64,000 nt of DNA from Ruegeria lacuscaerulensis (lineage in GTDB: Bacteria; Pseudomonadota; Alphaproteobacteria; Rhodobacterales; Rhodobacteraceae): the NCBI RefSeq assembly GCF_013034685.1, contig NZ_WQGO01000003.1, positions 558,001 through 622,000 of the forward strand. Reading direction: 5' to 3'. Shown in pieces: positions 24,619-34,921 of this stretch. Made by a program: the position numbers and the translations under genes. The notes under the pieces were generated by a model. The model worked only from the letters and a program-made list of their open reading frames with translations, was not told the origin of the DNA and did no database searches. Positions within the stretch are counted from its first letter, which is position 1. Each line of letters starts with the position of its first letter.

Positions 24619-27600
24619 TCAGGCTGTTTCCTCGGATGGGCCGGGGTCGTTCTTGGTGCCCTTGATCCATTCTCGCAGTCCCTGCATCAGGGCATAGAGA
24701 ACCGGAACCAGAATGACACCGATCAGCGTCGCCGCCAGCATTCCTCCGAACACGGCAACACCGATGGCCTTCTGGCTGGCCGCACCGGCGCCATTGGCGG
24801 CTAGCAGCGGCACAACACCAAGCAGGAAGGACAGCGCCGTCATCATCACCGCGCGGAAACGCTGATGCGCAGCTTCGGCAGCTGCTTCCTTAATCGACAG
24901 GCCGTTGGCGCGTTGCTCCATCGCAAATTCGACGATCAGAATGCCATTCTTCGAGGCGAGCCCCACAAGCATGATCATCCCGATCTGTGTATAGAGGTTG
25001 ATGTCACTACCGACGATAGCTACCGCCGCCACCGCCCCGAACAAGGCGACGATCACTGATAGCAGGATCGAGACTGGCAACGACCAACTCTCGTACTGAC
25101 CCACAAGGAACAGATACCCGAACAAGATTGCCAGCCCCAGGATCACGATCACCAGACCGCCCGAAGCCAGCTGCTGCTGCGCTGTGCCGGTCCACTCAAA
25201 CGCATAACCGGGGGGCAGGGCGTTGGCGGATTCCTCGGTCATGACAGTGATTGCATCGCCGCTGGACAAGCCGGGGGCAGGAACCGCCGTCACCGTGGCA
25301 GACCGGAACAGGTTGTGCCGTTTCAGCAAAACCGGACCCAGCACATTTTCCACGTCGATCAACGTTCCCAAAGGAACCATCTCGCCCTTGGTCGAACGAA
25401 CATAGAGGTTTGCGATGTCGTCGACCTTGGTCCGGTATGACCCTTCGGCCTGAATCATCACGCGGTAGACCCGGCCGAACAGGTTGAAGTCATTCACGTA
25501 ATACGAACCCAACTGCGCCTGCATGGTCTGGAAAATCTCGGCCACCGAGACTTGCAGTGTTTTGGCCTTTTCCCGATCCAGATCGACAAACAACTGTGGA
25601 ACATTGGCGCGGAAGGTTGTGTAGGCCTGTCCGATCTCAGGTCGTTGGTTTGCCGCATAGACAAACGAACCCACGGCCGAGGCCAGATCCTGAGGCGAGC
25701 CCCCTCCGGTCTGTTGTACCTCCATCTCGACACCCGCCGACATGCCCAGACCCTGAATGGGGGGTGGGTTGAACGCCACGATCGAGGCTGCAGATTCGCC
25801 GTTTGCAATTGCCAGAACTTTGCTCAGGATCGCGTCGGCGGTGAGGTCCGGCTCTTGCCGCTCTTCCCAGTTCTCAAGGTTCACAAAGATTGCGGCCCCG
25901 TTGGTCGTCGTGCCGTTCAGCAACGAGAACCCGTTGACTAGAACGGTACTGGCCACACCCGGAATTTCGCGGATCTTGTCGTCGACGCGGCTGGAGACGG
26001 TTTCGGTCCGCTCTAGTGTAGCTGCGTCGGGCAGTTGGATGTCCACGAATAGATATCCGTTGTCCTCAAGCGGGATAAAGCCCTTGGATGTGGTGCCCAT
26101 GATCGTACCGGTGCCCATGGCCAGAACGACGATGACACCTAAAGCCACCACCGGCAGGATCAGCATCTTGCGCACGATGGCGACGTAGCCGCTGCGCACG
26201 GTTCCGATGAAGTTTTCGAACATTGCCAGCAGCCCTTTTGGAGGACCGGACCGCGCCCGCAGCACCAGACCGCACAGGGCAGGGGACAGTGTCAGCGCGT
26301 TGATGGACGAAATCACAACAGCGGTCGAAATCGTCACCGCGAATTGCGAATAAAGCCTTCCTGAGATGCCCGGCATAAAGGTTACAGGCACGAAAACAGC
26401 CAGTAGAACCAGGGTGGTCGCGATCACCGGCCCGGTGATCTGGCCCATCGCCTTGCGGGTCGCCTCGGCGGGGGGCAGGCCTTCTTCGGCGATGATCCGT
26501 TCTACATTCTCGACAACCACGATGGCGTCATCCACCACGATCCCGATGGCCAGCACCAGCGCGAACAACGAGATCGTGTTCAGCGACATCCCAAAGGCCA
26601 GAAGGAATGCGAATGTCCCGATCAGTGAGACAGGGATGGCCACCGCTGGAATGATCGTTGCCCGCCAACTGCCCAGAAAGACAAACACCACTGAGATCAC
26701 CAGAATGAAGGTCAGGATCAGGGTCGAGACCACGTCATTCAGCGATTGCTCAACGAAATCGGTGGTGTTGAAGGGCACTTGATATTCAACATCCGTCGGG
26801 AAGGATCGCGACAGGCGATCCAACTCGGCCTGAACGCGTTCAGACACGGCCAACGCGTTCGCGCCAGGAGCCTGGTAAATGCCGATGACGGTAGCAGGCA
26901 CAGCCTGGAAATAGCCCGAGGCCGAATAGAACTGAGCGCCCAGCTCGACCCGTGCGATATCCTTGACCCGTACAATCGATCCTGCCTCACCAGTACGGAT
27001 CACGATATCACCGAATTCATCGGCCGAGGTCAGTCGGCCCTTGGTCTTGATGGTGTACTGAAATGTTTGGCCCTCTGGCACAGGCGGAGACCCGATAGAC
27101 CCTGCAGAGACCTCGATATTCTGTTCCCGGATGGCACTGATCACATCGCCCGGCGTGATCGACAAGGCGGCCATCTGATCAGGGTCCATCCAGATTCGCA
27201 TTGCGTATTCCAGGTTGGTCAGAACATCAGCCTTACCAACGCCCTGAACCCGCGCCAGCGCGTCTTTCAGGTTGATCGACGCATAGTTCGACAGGAAGAC
27301 ACTGTCATATGTACCATTGGGCGATGTTAGCGTGACCAAGAGCAGCATGTTGGTCGAAGCTTTTTGCGTGACGACACCCGAAGAGGTCACTTCGGTAGGC
27401 AGCGAAGACATCGCCTGTGCCACGCGGTTTTGCACGTTGACTGATGCGATGTCGGGGTCAGTTCCGACTTCAAACGTAATATTCAGCGAATAGGAACCGT
27501 TGTCGGACGAGGTCGACGTCATATAGATCATGTCGTCCACACCGTTGACCTGCGCCTCGATCGGGGCGGCGACGGTGTTTTCGACTGTCTCGGCATTTGC

Positions 27601-27756
27601 ACCGGTATAGGTGGTCGTAACACTGACCACGGGCGGGGTGATGTCGGGGAATTGCGCCACCGGCAGCACCATGTAACCGATGCCGCCCATGATGGTCAGC
27701 ACCAGCGAAATGACAAGCGCCAGCTTGGGCCGGCTGATGAACAGGGCAGAGAACAT
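24619..27756 (-). CDS. RND efflux pump, inner-membrane subunit (HAE1/AcrB type)
   Basis: The protein has 1045 residues, the normal size of AcrB-type pumps, with 12 membrane segments in two halves and two large periplasmic loops. Recognisable stretches are the N-terminal [20 protein letters not shown], the fourth-segment [17 protein letters not shown] with the paired aspartates used for proton transfer, and [16 protein letters not shown]. It exports hydrophobic or amphiphilic compounds. It starts three bases after the adaptor gene and forms one operon with it. No outer-membrane factor is encoded in this operon, so it must share one, possibly that at 18847-20409. No local regulator is evident. 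Confidence 0.95.
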   Translation of the reverse strand: MFSALFISRPKLALVISLVLTIMGGIGYMVLPVAQFPDITPPVVSVTTTYTGANAETVENTVAAPIEAQVNGVDDMIYMTSTSSDNGSYSLNITFEVGTDPDIASVNVQNRVAQAMSSLPTEVTSSGVVTQKASTNMLLLVTLTSPNGTYDSVFLSNYASINLKDALARVQGVGKADVLTNLEYAMRIWMDPDQMAALSITPGDVISAIREQNIEVSAGSIGSPPVPEGQTFQYTIKTKGRLTSADEFGDIVIRTGEAGSIVRVKDIARVELGAQFYSASGYFQAVPATVIGIYQAPGANALAVSERVQAELDRLSRSFPTDVEYQVPFNTTDFVEQSLNDVVSTLILTFILVISVVFVFLGSWRATIIPAVAIPVSLIGTFAFLLAFGMSLNTISLFALVLAIGIVVDDAIVVVENVERIIAEEGLPPAEATRKAMGQITGPVIATTLVLLAVFVPVTFMPGISGRLYSQFAVTISTAVVISSINALTLSPALCGLVLRARSGPPKGLLAMFENFIGTVRSGYVAIVRKMLILPVVALGVIVVLAMGTGTIMGTTSKGFIPLEDNGYLFVDIQLPDAATLERTETVSSRVDDKIREIPGVASTVLVNGFSLLNGTTTNGAAIFVNLENWEERQEPDLTADAILSKVLAIANGESAASIVAFNPPPIQGLGMSAGVEMEVQQTGGGSPQDLASAVGSFVYAANQRPEIGQAYTTFRANVPQLFVDLDREKAKTLQVSVAEIFQTMQAQLGSYYVNDFNLFGRVYRVMIQAEGSYRTKVDDIANLYVRSTKGEMVPLGTLIDVENVLGPVLLKRHNLFRSATVTAVPAPGLSSGDAITVMTEESANALPPGYAFEWTGTAQQQLASGGLVIVILGLAILFGYLFLVGQYESWSLPVSILLSVIVALFGAVAAVAIVGSDINLYTQIGMIMLVGLASKNGILIVEFAMEQRANGLSIKEAAAEAAHQRFRAVMMTALSFLLGVVPLLAANGAGAASQKAIGVAVFGGMLAATLIGVILVPVLYALMQGLREWIKGTKNDPGPSEETA

Positions 27757-27759
27757 CCG

Positions 27760-28938
27760 TTATTCTCCCGGCTGCTCAGAGGCGACAACCGCATCAACGG
27801 CAACACCCGGACGCACCCGTTGCAAACCCTCGACAATCACGCTTTCCCCTGCGCGCAGCCCATCCTTGACGATGATAGCGGTCTCAACCGTGTTGCCAGT
27901 GGTGATATAGCGCTGTTCGACCATCTGCTGATCATTCACGACCAGCACAAACTCGCCCCTCTGATCGCGCTGCAAAGCGGCTTGCGGGATCAACACCTCA
28001 GTCGTTGGTTTCAATGCCTCGATCTGCACGCTTAAGAATGCACCATCGACGATCAGACGCTTGGCGTTGTCGAATTGAGCCCGCATCCTGATCGCCCCGG
28101 TCAGCGGGTCTATTCGGTTGTCGACAAAGACGATTGTACCTTCCTCATCCAGTTCGGTCCCGTTGGGCAGGACAACTTTTACCACTGGGCTTTTATTGCT
28201 TTCCGCAAGCGAGGCGGCGTTTTCACCCACCGCTTGCAGAACCGACGTGAACTCCTTTTCGTTCAGCGAAAAATTCACATAGATCGGGGCTTCGCTGACG
28301 ATATTCACTAGCGGCGGGTTATTCGGCCCAACTACATCCCCGACACTCGTCGCAGCGCGACCGATACGTCCGTCAAAGGGAGCGTGGATTTCCGTATAGC
28401 TGAGATCAAGTTTGGCTTGTTTAATCGCAGCCTGCGCGGACTTGACCTCGGCTTCGGCCACCAGTTCGTTGGCGCGGGCAATGTCGCGTTCAGATTCCGG
28501 GGTCGCGTCACGCTCGTACAATTCCTGCTTACGTGCGAGCTCCACCTTGGCCAGTTCCAGATTGGCCTGCGCCCGGTCCAGATCGGCATTTCTGGCATCC
28601 AGCGTGGCCTGATAGAGGTCAGGCTCGATGGTAAACAGCAGATCGCCTTCCTTAACCAACGCACCATCTTCCACGTTCTGACTGTCCAGAAACCCGCTGA
28701 CCCGAGCGATGATATCCGCCTTATTCAGCGCCTCGGCCCGACCGATAAAGGTTGCTTCCTCGGTAATGTCCTGAGTGTAGGCGGCCGCGATTGAAACCTT
28801 GGGCGGTTGCGCATCGCCAGTGTCTTGCGCTGTGCTGGGATCGGCAAGTGTAATCAAGCCCAACGCGGCAGCGCAACTGAGCGCTTTGAACGACCGGCCA
28901 CTCTGCAAAGGTTTCAAAAAGTTTGGATCAAAGAACAT
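27760..28938 (-). CDS. RND efflux periplasmic adaptor (membrane fusion protein)
   Basis: This 392-residue adaptor resembles AcrA/MexE. Visible parts are an N-terminal hydrophobic export segment (about 17-37), the lipoyl-like half (RVSGFLDSQNVEDGALVKEG), an alpha-hairpin rich in Lys, Glu and Ala, the second lipoyl half (DGRIGRAATSVGDVV) and a beta-barrel domain. The ATG at 28938 with GAGGC upstream fits the export signal; the frame is open far upstream to 29286, but that part runs into the metG terminator and is not credible. It is the first gene of the pump operon, and its promoter must lie in 28939-29164. Confidence 0.9.
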   Translation of the reverse strand: MFFDPNFLKPLQSGRSFKALSCAAALGLITLADPSTAQDTGDAQPPKVSIAAAYTQDITEEATFIGRAEALNKADIIARVSGFLDSQNVEDGALVKEGDLLFTIEPDLYQATLDARNADLDRAQANLELAKVELARKQELYERDATPESERDIARANELVAEAEVKSAQAAIKQAKLDLSYTEIHAPFDGRIGRAATSVGDVVGPNNPPLVNIVSEAPIYVNFSLNEKEFTSVLQAVGENAASLAESNKSPVVKVVLPNGTELDEEGTIVFVDNRIDPLTGAIRMRAQFDNAKRLIVDGAFLSVQIEALKPTTEVLIPQAALQRDQRGEFVLVVNDQQMVEQRYITTGNTVETAIIVKDGLRAGESVIVEGLQRVRPGVAVDAVVASEQPGE

Positions 28939-29164
28939 GGCGAATGCCTCGTGATGGTCTAACAAAAATCGACCCGACCACCCACTTACAGGCCGAGTCG
29001 ATTGCACTTTGAGACGAGGATGACGGGTTTGAGATTTTTTCTCAAGCGTATTGAGGTTTTTCGCTGGGGATAAGATCCAGAAAAAATGCTGGAAGTGCGG
29101 TTGTTTACGTGGTGTCTTTCGCTTTTTCTCTTTTGGGTTTGGGGTCGTGTGCGAACAGGCGGGC

Positions 29165-29192
29165 AAGAAAAAAGGGGCCGAAAGGCCCCTTT
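29165..29192 (-). terminator. Intrinsic terminator of metG
   Basis: Read on the minus strand, AAAGGGGCC-TTTC-GGCCCCTTT is followed by a further T-run. It lies 20 bases after the metG stop codon and separates metG from the RND operon. Confidence 0.85.
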
Positions 29193-29212
29193 GTCTTGAT
29201 CCTTGTTGTTGC

Positions 29213-30931
29213 CTAGATGCGTGTGCCCGCGAAGCGGGTCTCCCAATCTTCGCGCTGCTCGTCGGTGATCTTGGCGAACAGCACATCCGGCACCGTGAAC
29301 GCGTGACCCGCAGGTAGCGCTTCCAAAGCCTCGGCCACTTGATCGGGCCAGCTTGTGTCCAGCGTATTCATCGCGCTGAGCATCCGGGCCGAGGTTTCGG
29401 GGATGAACGGCGCGCTGAGCACCGCGTAAAGGCGAATCAGGTTCAGGCCCAGGCGGACCTGCGCGGCGGCTTGTTCGGGGTCTTCCTTGAAGGTCGACCA
29501 CGGCGCCGCAGATTGCAGATATTCATTGCCTGCCACCCAAATCGCGCGCAATTCTTGCGCTGATTTGCGAACCTCCATCGCCTCCATGAACCCTTCATAG
29601 GCACGGACGCGGCGGGTGAGTTCCGCGATAAGCTCTTGTTCACGATCACCAAATGTGCCGCCCTCTGGCACCGCCTCACTGAATTTTGAACGGCAGAACT
29701 TGGTGATCCGGCTGACGAAATTGCCCAGCACGTCAGCGAGGTCCTTGTTCACCGATTGCTGGAAATTCTCCCACGTGAACTCGCTATCGCTGCTTTCCGG
29801 CGCATGGCTCAGCAGCCACCAGCGCCAGTAATCGGCGGGCAGGATCTCAAGCGCCTGATCCATGAAAACGCCGCGGCCTTGGCTGGTCGAGAACTGGCCG
29901 CCATCATAGTTCAGATAGTTGAAGGATTTCAGGTGATCGACCATCTTCCACGGCTCGCCCGAACCCAGAATTGTGGCGGGGAAGCTGAGCGTATGGAAGG
30001 GCACGTTGTCCTTGCCCATGAATTGTACGTAACGGACGTCATCCGCACCTTTGTCGGTGCGCCACCAGCGTTCCCACTCTGCATCCGGTTTGCCGCTGGC
30101 ATCGGCCCATTCCTTGGCGCAGGCGATATATTCGATCGGCGCGTCGAACCAGACATAGAAGACCTTGCCTTCCATCCCCGGCCAGTCCTGATCGCCTTTC
30201 TTCACCGGCACACCCCAGTCCAGATCACGGGTGATGCCGCGATCCTGCAGGCCGTCGCCGTCATGCAGCCACTTCTTGGCAATCGAAGTCGTCAAGATCG
30301 GCCAGTCGGCTTTGCTGTCGATCCATGCATCCAGCTGATCTTTCATCGCGGATTGGCGCAGATACAGGTGTTTGGTCTCGCGGATCTCTAGATCCGTCGA
30401 GCCGCTGATGGCGCTGCGCGGCTCGATCAGGTCGGTTGGGTCTAACTGCTTGGTGCAGTTTTCGCACTGATCGCCGCGCGCGCGGTCATAGCCGCAGTTG
30501 GGGCAGGTGCCCTCGATATAGCGGTCAGGCAGGAACCGGCCATCGGCGTTGGAATAGACCTGTTTCTCGCTGACCTCCCGGATCAGCCCGGCCTCGTCCA
30601 GCTTGCCCGCAAAATGCTGGGTCAGTCGTTTGTTCTGATCGCTGGAAGACCGCCCGAAGTGATCGAAGCTCAACCCAAAGCGGTTCGCGATATCGGCCTG
30701 AACGGCGTACATATCGGCGCAATAGTCTGCCACCGGTTTGCCCGCCTTTGCTGCGGCCAACTCGGCTGGCGTGCCGTGCTCGTCGGTGGCACACAGGAAC
30801 ATGACCTCATTTCCTCGTCCGCGCTGGTAGCGTGCATACAGATCAGCTGGCAATTGCGAGCCGATCAGGTTGCCGAGGTGCTTGATCCCGTTGATGTAAG
30901 GGATCGCCGAGGTGATGAGAATCCGAGCCAT
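29213..30931 (-). CDS. metG: Methionine--tRNA ligase
   Basis: The 572-residue cytosolic class I synthetase charges methionine onto tRNA. The HIGH-type motif is in [12 protein letters not shown] (11-22), and a zinc site of the C-x2-C type is at C143/C146 and C156/C159. The loop normally reading KMSKS is FSTSQ at 347-351 and lacks the usual lysines; I judge this a lineage variant, since the rest of the enzyme is intact. The anticodon-binding helical domain follows, and there is no C-terminal EMAP/tRNA-binding domain, so it is the short form. A terminator lies downstream and the next gene upstream is divergent. Confidence 0.96.
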   Translation of the reverse strand: MARILITSAIPYINGIKHLGNLIGSQLPADLYARYQRGRGNEVMFLCATDEHGTPAELAAAKAGKPVADYCADMYAVQADIANRFGLSFDHFGRSSSDQNKRLTQHFAGKLDEAGLIREVSEKQVYSNADGRFLPDRYIEGTCPNCGYDRARGDQCENCTKQLDPTDLIEPRSAISGSTDLEIRETKHLYLRQSAMKDQLDAWIDSKADWPILTTSIAKKWLHDGDGLQDRGITRDLDWGVPVKKGDQDWPGMEGKVFYVWFDAPIEYIACAKEWADASGKPDAEWERWWRTDKGADDVRYVQFMGKDNVPFHTLSFPATILGSGEPWKMVDHLKSFNYLNYDGGQFSTSQGRGVFMDQALEILPADYWRWWLLSHAPESSDSEFTWENFQQSVNKDLADVLGNFVSRITKFCRSKFSEAVPEGGTFGDREQELIAELTRRVRAYEGFMEAMEVRKSAQELRAIWVAGNEYLQSAAPWSTFKEDPEQAAAQVRLGLNLIRLYAVLSAPFIPETSARMLSAMNTLDTSWPDQVAEALEALPAGHAFTVPDVLFAKITDEQREDWETRFAGTRI

Positions 30932-31090
30932 TTTGCGTTTCCACGTATCTAACTGCGCGACCGTCTACCTTATGTGACCGCCCAGCAAAACCCCGGCTTT
31001 CACCCACATGTCATTTTAGACACGCATCTATCAGAAAACGCGCCACTGATGCGGCCGCCGATTGTACCCGGATGACAGCGCACAATAACC

Positions 31091-31168
31091 ATAGGTTGTA
31101 AATTGGAATCACAACCTATTGAATTTCGAGAAATGACTTCCCATATGAAGTGTATACCAAAGTATACA
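31091..31168 (+). promoter_or_regulatory. Two dyad operators before the YqiJ/flotillin operon
   Basis: A perfect dyad ATAGGTTGT-N11-ACAACCTAT (31091-31119) is followed by a second perfect dyad TGTATAC-CAAA-GTATACA (31151-31168), which also holds two GTATAC palindromes ten bases apart. The second lies only 20 bases before the ATG. They look like binding sites for dimeric regulators, but no regulator gene is adjacent. Confidence 0.6.
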
Positions 31169-31188
31169 ATGACGAGGGCGATCCGCTG

Positions 31189-31905
31189 ATGTTCGACTTT
31201 TTGCTCGAGGGTGCTTTTGTGCCCTTTACCCTTTCGCTTGCGCTGCTGTTCGGTCTGCTGGCGCTAGAGCTTGTGGCTCTGGCGATCGGCGGCAGCTTAC
31301 TGGCGGGTGAGGGCGAGATTGACCTGGATGCGGTTGATGCGCCTGATCTGGATGTGGCCGACCTTGATCTGGACATCGACGCGGATGTTGATCTGGGTGA
31401 CTTTGAGCTGGCCGAGATCGAGGCTGATGCGCCGGGGGCCGAACCGTCCGGGCCGATGGCTTGGTTGGGTCTGGGTAAGGTGCCCTTCATGATCTGGCTG
31501 GCGGTGCTGCTGGCGGGCTTTGGCCTGTCGGGCATGGGCCTGCAACTGGCGCTGCGCGACCTGCTGGGTTTTGACCTGCCATCTTGGATTGCCGCCATCC
31601 CGGCTGGCGCATTCGGACTGTGGTTCGCACGCGGCTTTGGCGGTGTCTTTGCCCGCCTTCTGCCCAAGACCGAGACCGAAGCGATGTCGGAACGGATGCT
31701 TGCTCGCCGTCGTGGTGTGATCAGCCAAGGCACCGCTGCGCGCGGCCGACCGGCCGAGGTGCGCGTCATGGATCGCTTTGGCAACAACCATTACCTGCGC
31801 GCCGAGCCACTGCAGGACAAAGAGATGCTGGAGCAGGGCACGGATGTCCTTGTTCTACGCGACAGACGGCGCGACCGGTTCGTTCTGGTCGGCTTGTCAG
31901 ACTAA
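31189..31905 (+). CDS. yqiJ: YqiJ-type OB-fold membrane protein
   Basis: This 238-residue protein has an N-terminal membrane segment (about 10-35), an unusually acidic stretch rich in Asp-Leu/Asp-Ala repeats (about 40-85), two more membrane segments (about 95-145) and a C-terminal OB-fold-like domain (about 170-238). This is the layout of YqiJ/NfeD-related proteins that work with flotillins at the membrane. The ATG at 31189 follows GAGGGCG. The flotillin gene begins 33 bases later. Function beyond membrane organisation or stress is not known from the sequence. Confidence 0.82.
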   Translation: MFDFLLEGAFVPFTLSLALLFGLLALELVALAIGGSLLAGEGEIDLDAVDAPDLDVADLDLDIDADVDLGDFELAEIEADAPGAEPSGPMAWLGLGKVPFMIWLAVLLAGFGLSGMGLQLALRDLLGFDLPSWIAAIPAGAFGLWFARGFGGVFARLLPKTETEAMSERMLARRRGVISQGTAARGRPAEVRVMDRFGNNHYLRAEPLQDKEMLEQGTDVLVLRDRRRDRFVLVGLSD

Positions 31906-31938
31906 CCAAATTTCAAACCCCAACTCGGAGGATTTTGC

Positions 31939-33600
31939 ATGGAAGTTCAATTCCTGGCCGTCACGGTTGTGACTATTCTGGCCGTACTCTTGTTCATTGG
32001 CCTTGTGCTGGGCCGTCTCTATCGTCGCGCTACGCGTGAAGTCAGTCTGGTGAAAACCGGGGCAGGCGGCAAAAAGGTCATCATGGATGGCGGCGTCATC
32101 ATTGTGCCGCTGCTGCACGAGGTCAGCCCCGTTAACATGAAGACCCTGCGCCTGGAGGTGCAGCGCAGCGGTGAGGCCGCGCTGATTACTAAAGACCGGA
32201 TGCGCGTGGACGTAGGTGTCGAGTTCTACGTCTCGGTCATGGCGACCGAAGAGGGTATCGCACGTGCCGCGCAAACGCTGGGCGACCGCACTTTCGACGT
32301 TGAGCAACTGCGTGAGATGATCGAAGGCAAGCTGATTGACGGCTTGCGCGCCGTGGCGGCTCAGATGACCATGGATGGTCTGCATGAGAACCGCGCCGAC
32401 TTTGTGCAAGAGGTGCAGAATGCGGTGTCCGAAGACCTGTTGAAGAATGGTCTGTCGCTGGAATCTGTCTCGCTGACTGCGTTGGATCAGACACCGTTCG
32501 AGGCGCTGGACGAAAACAACGCCTTTAACGCCGTGGGTATGCGTAGGCTGGCCGAGGTAATTGCCGTGTCCAAAAAGGAACGCGCGCAGATCGATGCTGA
32601 GGCCGAGGTTGAAGTGCGCCGCGCCGCGATGGAGGCGGAACGCCAAAAGCTGCTGATCGAACAGGATGAGGCGCAGGCACGGATTGAGCAGGCCCAAAAG
32701 GTCGAAACCATGCGCGTGGCGCAAGAGGCCGAAATCGCAGCCCGGACCGAGGACTCGGTGCGCGAGACTGAACGCGCCCGGATCGCCCGTGAAGAAGCCA
32801 TCCGTTCGGCCGATATTGAGCGTGAGCGTAAAATCCGCGACGCAGAGATTGCTAAAGAGCGTGAGATTGAAGTGGCCGAACAGGAACGTCAAATCATCAT
32901 CGCGCAGAAATCCGAAGAGGAAAGCCGCGCGCGTGCATCTGCCGACTTGGCCCGTGCCGAGGCGACCAAGGCAACCGAAGCCGTCGCGACCGCCCGCGAG
33001 GTGGCCGAAGCCGAGCGGATCAAGCAGATCGCTCTGATCGAAGCCACGCGTGAGGCCGAACGTCAGGCGACCGCGATCCGGCTGGCCGCGCAGGCCGAGA
33101 AAGAGGCCGCCGCTGACCGCGCCGAAGCCCGCCGCGAAGAGGCGCAGGCCGAGGCGGACGCGCTGAACATCCGGGCCGAGGCCAAGAAAAACGACATGCT
33201 GGCCGAAGCCGAAGGCAAGCGCGCCATTGTCGAGGCCGACAATGCTCTGTCCGCGGCCCAGATCCGCATGAAGGTCGATATGGCGCGGATTGAGACGATG
33301 CCATCGATCATCTCGGAGATGGTCAAGCCTGCGGAAAAAATCGACTCGATCAAGATCCATCAGGTGGGCGGCATCGGGGCCGGGGCCTCGGGCGGCGCGG
33401 CCAACAGCGACAAGCCGGTGGTCAATCAGGCACTGGATTCGATCATGGGCATGGCGGTGCAGATGCCCGCGCTCAAGAAGCTGGGCGAAGAGCTTGGCCT
33501 GTCGATGGAAAACGGTGTCGGCGGCGTAGTGAACGGAGCGCTAGAGCAGACGCAGGACCCCGTCGAGGGGCTGGAGGACGAGACGCCTCCGACCCAGTAA
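31939..33600 (+). CDS. yqiK: Flotillin family protein (YqiK-like)
   Basis: The 553-residue protein starts with one membrane segment (about 3-25), continues with an SPFB/Band 7 domain (about 30-215) and then a very long coiled coil rich in Ala, Glu and Arg (about 215-435), ending in a glycine-rich part. This is the flotillin architecture, which forms membrane scaffolds. It pairs with the YqiJ protein encoded just upstream. The regular coiled coil produces long open frames on the opposite strand that are not genes. A bidirectional terminator follows the stop codon. Confidence 0.9.
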   Translation: MEVQFLAVTVVTILAVLLFIGLVLGRLYRRATREVSLVKTGAGGKKVIMDGGVIIVPLLHEVSPVNMKTLRLEVQRSGEAALITKDRMRVDVGVEFYVSVMATEEGIARAAQTLGDRTFDVEQLREMIEGKLIDGLRAVAAQMTMDGLHENRADFVQEVQNAVSEDLLKNGLSLESVSLTALDQTPFEALDENNAFNAVGMRRLAEVIAVSKKERAQIDAEAEVEVRRAAMEAERQKLLIEQDEAQARIEQAQKVETMRVAQEAEIAARTEDSVRETERARIAREEAIRSADIERERKIRDAEIAKEREIEVAEQERQIIIAQKSEEESRARASADLARAEATKATEAVATAREVAEAERIKQIALIEATREAERQATAIRLAAQAEKEAAADRAEARREEAQAEADALNIRAEAKKNDMLAEAEGKRAIVEADNALSAAQIRMKVDMARIETMPSIISEMVKPAEKIDSIKIHQVGGIGAGASGGAANSDKPVVNQALDSIMGMAVQMPALKKLGEELGLSMENGVGGVVNGALEQTQDPVEGLEDETPPTQ

Positions 33601-33607
33601 CAAAAGG

Positions 33608-33634
33608 AAGGGCCGGGATTTCCCGGCCCTTTAT
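33608..33634. terminator. Bidirectional terminator between yqiK and an MFS gene
   Basis: The stem AGGGCCGGG-ATTT-CCCGGCCCT has A-rich and T-rich flanks on either side. It can stop flotillin transcripts on the plus strand and MFS transcripts on the minus strand; it overlaps the MFS stop codon. Confidence 0.85.
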
Positions 33635-34851
33635 TCTTCGCGCGACCGCTTCAGCAGTCGCCCGATGGTGAAGGATGTGCGTGGAGCATAGACATAGTTC
33701 GTGCGTTCGTCCGGGGTTGGGCGCGACCGCATCCGCGCTAGACCGAACACGATCAGTCCCATATGACCTACTGCCACAAAGGCAAACAAAGCACCCGGCC
33801 CATACTGCTGGATCAGCGTGGATGAGATATAGGGTGAGGCAATAGCCCCCAGCGCGTACCAAAACATCAGCGCGGCAGAAAGCTCAACCCGTTGTTCGGT
33901 CGTGGCAAAGTCGTTGGCGTGGGCAGAAGATACCGAGAAGATCGGGAAGGTGGTCAAGCCAAAGAACCCAGCTGCCAGCATGACACCGAGGGTACCGAAC
34001 CCGCTGACCGCCATAGTGATGCCGCAGCTGAGCACTGCAGCGGCGGACAGCCAGATCAACACCCATCGCCGATCATATTTGTCGGCCAGCCATCCCAGCG
34101 GGTATTGCGCTAGCGCGCCGCCAAGAACGAAGGAAGCGAGGAAGAAGGCGATCTGATCCACACCTAGCCCGACCTCTTGCCCATAAACCGGGCCGACCAT
34201 GCGAAACGAGGCAGAGCTGAGCGCTGACACAATCACTCCGGCCACCGCCAGAGGTGAGTTTGTCCAGGCCAGTCTGGGGCGCAGGCGGGGCGCGTCGGGC
34301 GTCTTAGGCTGGCTGGCCCGGGTCAGGGCCAGAGGCAACAGCGAAGCACAGCACAAGATGGCCAGCAGGTTGTAAGACACATAAGACGCGGGTGGCAGCA
34401 CGGCGATAATCAATTGCGCGCAAAGCGACGCGCCCAGATCGGCGATGCGATAGCTGCCCATGACGCGGCCACGCGACTCGTTTGTGACCTTGGCGTTCAA
34501 CCAAGCCTCAATCACTGTATAGCAACCAGCAACGCAGGTGCCTGACGCGATCCGCAGTACGGCCCATATGTTCGGGTTTTCAGTCAGAGTATGGCCCAGC
34601 AAACCCATCGCACCCAGGGCCGTACACACAGCAAATGCGCGCGAATGTCCGACGCTGCCCATGAGGCGAGGTGCCCACCAGCAGCCAACAAAGAATCCTA
34701 TGAAATGCGCGGACCCCAATAAGCCGATCTGCTCGGTCGAGAAATCCAGTGTCAGGCCCGAGATGGCGTCAAGCGGGCCGACGCCTCCGGTCGAGAGCTG
34801 TAGCAAAATGACCGAAAGAAACAGGGCGGCAAAGGAAATCATCGTGCGCAT
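33631..34851 (-). CDS. MFS transporter (YcaD-like)
   Basis: This 406-residue protein has 12 predicted membrane segments of the major facilitator superfamily. The stretch ESRGRVMGSYRIADLGASLCAQ and the second-half LADKYDRRWVLIWLS loop correspond to the MFS signature loops. The start at 34851 follows AAGGTGGGGG; an in-frame ATG at 34872 would add seven residues. The substrate is unknown; the branch includes YcaD-like carriers. It is a single gene: the neighbours on both sides are separated from it by a terminator or by an independent unit. Confidence 0.88.
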   Translation of the reverse strand: MRTMISFAALFLSVILLQLSTGGVGPLDAISGLTLDFSTEQIGLLGSAHFIGFFVGCWWAPRLMGSVGHSRAFAVCTALGAMGLLGHTLTENPNIWAVLRIASGTCVAGCYTVIEAWLNAKVTNESRGRVMGSYRIADLGASLCAQLIIAVLPPASYVSYNLLAILCCASLLPLALTRASQPKTPDAPRLRPRLAWTNSPLAVAGVIVSALSSASFRMVGPVYGQEVGLGVDQIAFFLASFVLGGALAQYPLGWLADKYDRRWVLIWLSAAAVLSCGITMAVSGFGTLGVMLAAGFFGLTTFPIFSVSSAHANDFATTEQRVELSAALMFWYALGAIASPYISSTLIQQYGPGALFAFVAVGHMGLIVFGLARMRSRPTPDERTNYVYAPRTSFTIGRLLKRSREE

Positions 34852-34921
34852 AACGCCCCCACCTTGCGGCATCCGGCATAGGAATCGCGCAGCTTATCGA
34901 CTTTGTCGCGTCGTTTTTTTG

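Noticed and set aside
29878..29892. metG as a pseudogene because KMSKS is missing
   Set aside because: All other domains, the zinc site and the full length are intact and the gene has its own terminator, so a lineage variant is more likely.
31897..33360. Long minus-strand open frame over the flotillin gene
   Set aside because: The repetitive coiled-coil codons of flotillin give an open shadow frame; the translated product is a low-complexity mix of Leu, Phe, Gly and Arg.
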